A stretch of DNA of 64,000 nt, taken from contig CAIIXF020000012.1 in the NCBI GenBank assembly GCA_903813345.2, positions 36,626,528-36,690,527 of the forward strand, read 5' to 3'. The translations under genes were made by a program, and so were the position numbers. The DNA is from Owenia fusiformis (taxonomy: Eukaryota; Annelida; Polychaeta; Sabellida; Oweniidae). This document shows positions 13,301 through 19,300 of the stretch, one piece after another (the first letter of the stretch is position 1; every line of letters begins with the position of its first letter). The notes beneath the pieces were generated by a model. That model ran no database searches and was not told the origin of the DNA. It worked only from the letters and a program-made list of their open reading frames with translations.

Positions 13301-16300
13301 TCCTATTACAAAATATATCAATCTTCAAAGTATACCCACCTAACCATTTATCTGATCATGCAATGATCAGTACAAGCTTTGAACTCCCAGAAAAAGTCTT
13401 AATTCAAACAAAAATCAACTCCAATACCCTTACAAAAAATGATGCAGAATTTCATTGGGGTATTGACTCAAAGGCGTGCTTTATAAGAGCAATTGAAGCC
13501 AATAAACATATCATTGATGAATTTAATAATGTACATTTTGAATCCTCCCAAGATGGAGTAGACATGTGCTGTGAAAAAAATACCAATATTTTCAACAAAG
13601 CTTCAACAATTGCACTAAAAATAAGGAGTAAAAAGAAAAATCGAGGAAAAATTTGGTTCAATAGAGACTGTGATCTTGCAAAGAAACAAATAATATACCT
13701 TGGCAAATTGGTTCAAAAACACCCTAAAGACTCCTATCTAAGGGGTAAATTTTGTCATGACAAGAAACGATACAAACAACTTGTACGTAAAACTCAAAAA
13801 ATGTTTAAGAGAAACCACTTGAAAAAATTGAGGCAATGGACAAATCTAACCCTAAAGAATTTTGGAATATTGTTAATAAAATTAGAAATGAAGAGCAGAA
13901 AAACAACAAAGCTGATGCTATTGATCCTGAGATATGGCTTAATTATTTTAAAGATCTAAGCAACATGGATATGCAGATAAATGACCACAATACAAATATA
14001 GACAAAATTGTTGAGGAAAAACTCAATATAATGTTACATGATCAGAACAAAATTGAAGTTCTTGATGAAAATATCAAAACTTGTGAAATTTTGGAAGTGT
14101 GCAAAGAGCTAAAGTTAACTAAATCAGGTGCCACAGATAGAATAAACAATAACATGATCAAGTGTGCTCTACAACATATGACAACTCCCATACTAAGGCT
14201 TTTTAACTTAATCATTAATTCAACACATTTTCCTAAAATGTGGTCACGAGGAGATACAGTTTCAATATTTAAATCAGGTAACACATTAGACCCTAAAAAC
14301 TATAGAGGCCTCACTCTATCCAGCTTGCTAGGAAAAGTATTTACCTCAATAATGAACAATAGATTAAACAAATATCTCACAATGGAAAATGTATTGACTG
14401 CCAATCAAATAGGCTTTCAAAAAAACAAAAGATGTACGGATCACATATATGTTCTTAATTTTATTATTAGAAAATTTAAGTCTCAGAAAAAGAAACTGTA
14501 CACATGTTTTGTGGATCTAAAGAAGTGTTTTGATTCACTCTGGCGAAATGGTATATTCTTTAAAATGTATGAAAGTGGTATTAGCTCTCAATTTATCAGA
14601 ATAGTGCAAAACATGTATGCATGTACACAGTCTCGAGTTAAGTGTGCTGACGCTAATGGTAACAAGGTATTTACAGAATATTTTGAAACCACGGTTGGTA
14701 CAAGGCAAGGTGACTTTCTCAGTCCCACAATGCTGAATATATTTATAAATGATTTAGAATCATACTTATGTAAGAAAAAATGTAAAGCTATACGATTAGA
14801 TGATATATCCACAAACTTTCTGGCCTTTGCCGATGATATTGTACTTATGAGTTCATCAGAGTCTGGCCTACAGAACTGCTTAAATGCATTTAGAAAGTAT
14901 TGTTCTGACTGGAAATTACAGGTTAATCTTAGTAAAACAAAAGTTATGGTCTTTAATACCACTAGTACGAACCATGTATTTTATTTTGGTAATAATAAGA
15001 TTATTGAAACTAAAAGTTATGTATACCTTGGCATCACCTTTAAGAAAAATGGTTCTTTTGTATCAGCCATGAATTTACTGAATAGTAAGGCAATGAAAGC
15101 TCATTTTGCCATTAAACAAAGTTTTTATAGAATGCCAGTAAGGATACAAATGAAGCTTTATGATTCCCTCATAAAACCAATATCATTATATGGCTCAGAG
15201 ATATGGGGCGCATATGGATTTAATTGGAAATCTAAATCCATAGAAGAAATGTTATTAAATGACAAACTCCCATTTGAACAACTGCATACAAAATTTTGCA
15301 AATTCATACTACAAGTTAATTCAAAATGTACAAGCATACTAGCTAAATCTGAATTGGGAAGGTATCCCTTATTTATTAATATCTGTATTGGGATCATAAA
15401 ATATTGGGTACACGCTAGGAAAGCTCCCAAAACTTCACTGATTTCGAAAGTAACAACTCTAGATATTGCCAACAATACCTCGAATTATTATACTGTTGTA
15501 AAGGCTATCTGTGAATTCTGTGGAATATCAACTTTTATAGAAGATAAAGATATTTTTGATCAAACAGATGCAAGCATATTAATCAAAACCTTGAAAAACA
15601 AATTATTTAATAAATATCAAGAACTTTTCTTTCAAAAAATCAATGTAGCTGAAAATATACCATCTAAAACCAGAGTGTATAGAACAGTAAAGAAAATGTA
15701 TAAACAAGAGAAATACCTTAATATTAATAATGATTCCCACAGAAAGGCTATAACAAGGACTAGGATCTCATGTCATAACTTTCCTATAGAAATGGGAAGG
15801 AGATTCAAAATTGCAAAAGAAAAGCGATATTGCTATTTATGTGACTCCAAAGAAATTGGTGATGAGTACCATGTACTTTTCGAATGCAACTATGAAAAAC
15901 TTATAAATATACGTAAAGACTTTATTTCTGGTATAAGACAGATTAAAGAACAATTTATACAATTTAATAACAAACAGCTATTTAGTTATCTACTTATGAG
16001 CCATGATAATGAACTAATGAATCCATGGGGTGAATTCCTAAACAAAATGAACCTTACTGTTGACACTCATAAAATACTGAGAAATAAAAATGATTTACTG
16101 AAATGGTTCCAAAAGAAAGGTGATGCCAAGTAAGCAAGCAATATATGATTATCTCATTTATATACTGCTCATAAATATTATTATACCCTTTGTGTCTTTG
16201 TATGCATGTTTTTTTTGTAAACAACCATATATATTACACCTTTATTTTATGTATGCATGTTCCTTTATTGTAAATTACCAATACTCCAGAAGGAGATACG

Positions 16301-19300
16301 GAACAATAAAGTACTATCTTATCTTATCTTATCTATAATAACAGATTCCCCAGCTATTTTTGAATACAGGGGTAGGTGAACCACTTGCAAATCTTGACCA
16401 CTGCTTCATTTTTGGCACACTCAATTTTAAGCGTGAAGCAAAACTTACATATAAACGAACAATATTTGACTACAAAAACAAAAACTTTGTGCTTTTAGGC
16501 GACCATCTTCTCTCCTTACCATGGAAGGTAATTTATTTTCACAACATTAACATAGATGACATTCTTCGAGATTGGTACATGCTATTTTGGTCCTGTGTGA
16601 ATTTGTATGTACACAGAAATATCATTACAGTTTCAAACAGAGACAAAGTTACCTTGGATGACTAAACAAATAAAAAGTCTCATTAAACAGAGGAATTCTC
16701 TTCATTATAAATTCAAAATATCTAGCAATTTAAATGATCATGAGAAATTTTGTAGAAAACGAACCGAAGTTAAACCTGCAATCATCCAAGCAAAAAAATG
16801 ACCATACTAATTCACTCAAAACAAAATTATCCGACAATTAAACCTCACCTAAATTATACTTTACTATTTTGAAAAATTTATATGGCTCAAAAATTTCAAG
16901 AGGTATACCTCCTCTCATTGAAAATGATGATGTTATAATTACTGACATTAAAGCCAAGGCAAACGTTTTGAATAACTACTTCGCCGACCAAACTATCTTA
17001 CCACTTAATCAAAATGATCCGCCTCTTCCAAACTTGACATATATTACTAATGCAAGACTTGATTTAATTCAATTTGAAGAGCATGAAGTATTTAAAGTCC
17101 TTTCTTCTCTCAATATATCTAAATCAAATGGTCCAGATAATGTCTCAAATAAACTTTTAAAAGAATGTGCATTAGGACTTGCACCATCCTTATGCGGTAT
17201 TTTCAACCATTCTCTTTAACTGGAATATTTCCTTCAACCTTGAAAGAAGCAAATGTTTCGCCGATTTTCAAAAAAGATGATAGACAAATCAAGGGAAATT
17301 ACAGGCCAATTTCATTACTTTCTTGCATTTCCAAAGTTTTTGAGCGTCTTGTTTTTAATGTTATTTATAGATTTTGTTTAATAAACAACATACCGACTCT
17401 CAAAAGCTCTGGTTTCAAACCACTTGACTCAGCTGTGAATCAGTTAGTAAACTTAGTGAACAAAATCTATAATGGTTTAGATGATCAAAAATAAATTCTT
17501 CTTGACTTCCTAGATATCTCCAAGGCATTCGATAAAGTTTGGCACCGTGGTCTTATTTTCAAATTACAAATGCATTGGATTTCTGGCCAACTCATGAAAT
17601 GGATAGATAGTTACCTTTCAAATAGAAAACAACGGGTAGTTATTGATGGAATCGAATCAGATTGGCGTTTGAAGCTGGTGTTCCCCAAGGGTCTATATTA
17701 GGCCCTTTATTATTTCTTTTTTATATTAATGATATAGTAGCATCAATGGAAACAGATATTAACTTATTTGCAGATGATACATCTCTAATGGAGATTGTAT
17801 CAGACCCATTAATCTGTACAAATAAGATACAACGTGATTTAGCACGCCTGGAAGCATGGTCCAAAACATGGAAAGTTACTTTTAACGCAAATAAGACAAA
17901 ACTTTTGACCATAACTCTGAAAAAGAACAAATTTCTTTACCCTGATTTAACTTTAAACAATACCATTTTGAGGAATGTCGAAAAGATTGTCACCTAGGGC
18001 TAACTCTTCAGTCCAAAATGAACTGGAACTCTCATATAAATAAACTTGCCTCAAAAGCAAATCGGCGCCTATCCCTAATAAAAATATCAGCTTTTAGATA
18101 CAATCTTGATAAAAAAAACACTTGGAAACTCTCTACTTTTCGATGGTAAGATCTGTCTTAGAATATTGTGATGTCATATACAATAACTGTACTGACAACC
18201 AAAGCAAAATCTTAGAAAAAGTTCAGAGGGATGCAGCAATTATATGTACCAGAGCTTATAGACACACTAACTACAATAATATTTTGAAAGAGCTCGGCTG
18301 GGATACATTAAAGAAAAGAAGAGAAATGCATGCTCTATTCCTGTTTCATAACATTTCTAATAAAAATGCACACCAATACCTAAGTGACCTGATTCAACCA
18401 TTCATCCAAAACCCCCAACAAAGATATTTACTCAGAAACATCCATGATTTTAGGTTACCCAAATGCCGATTAAAAATGACCTCCTCCTCCTTCTTACCTT
18501 ATATTTTAAATAAATGGAACAATCTTAGCAAAGAACTCAAAAGCATCAGCTACCTTCCTCTTTCAAACACAAATACAAACTATCCCATTGCAACCCCAAA
18601 AATCCACTATTTTCCTGAAAGGCAAGCAGATCATCAATCAATCATTCTCGAATTCGTATGGGTCTTAGTGCTTTGAATGCTCAGGGATTTTCTTATCATC
18701 TTATTGACTTTCAAATATCTCTCATTTTCTGTTTGACTGTCTCCTTTACGCTGCCCCATGTGCCACCCTAGTGAGAGATATTGGGAACACTGGGAACTAC
18801 CGGAACTTAGCAAAACATTCAAAAATCATCGCAGTGATGTCATTAATGCCATTAATTAAATTAAGCAGTCATTAATGTATTAATGACTGCTTACATTCCA
18901 ATGTACATTTAATAACATAATATATTGTAACTCTCAAGAAACACTCGATCAGAACAGAGAACATTTTGATTGGTCAACCAGACTGAAGTCAAAGGTCGTG
19001 TCCATGCGATCTTGTCAATTAATAATGTTTCGCGATAACCTTAGGTAGCGTAGGTATTATGGGAATCTCGGATTGGATCTTGGATTGTACAAGGTGGTAA
19101 TAATTCAAGATCAAATAAGTAACTAAATACCGACTTGGGCAAGGCTACACGTTTCAGAGCCATTAACATTCCTTAAAAGTGACAATGAGCAGCCAACAGA
19201 TAGACCATCCGTAAATCTTGATGATTTTGTCAGCTCAGCTGAACGAGCCTATAGATTCCTTGAAACAAATGACCCAAATTCAAGAATAATATTATCTATT

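Larger units (their letters stand above)
9361..16338 (+). mobile_element. Young non-LTR retrotransposon (LINE), nearly full length
   Basis: A ~7.0 kb element with a ~290-bp 5'UTR, ORF1 (9645-11699 with a frameshifted extension to 12100), an inter-ORF spacer (12101-12528), ORF2 split by one frameshift (12529-16133), a ~190-bp 3'UTR with an AATAAA signal near 16302, and a 3' tail of ATCTT units. It is inserted in an older LINE at a GATCTTATA site. The target resembles the element's own (CTTAT)n tail, as expected when target-primed reverse transcription anneals tail repeats. ORF1 with an SGNH domain plus APE/RT ORF2 fits the CR1/L2 supergroup (Daphne/Crack-like by RT flavour). The exact clade needs a phylogeny. 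Confidence 0.85.

Noticed and set aside
12732-15475. Several 80-124 residue minus-strand frames
   Set aside because: Antisense shadows of LINE ORF2.
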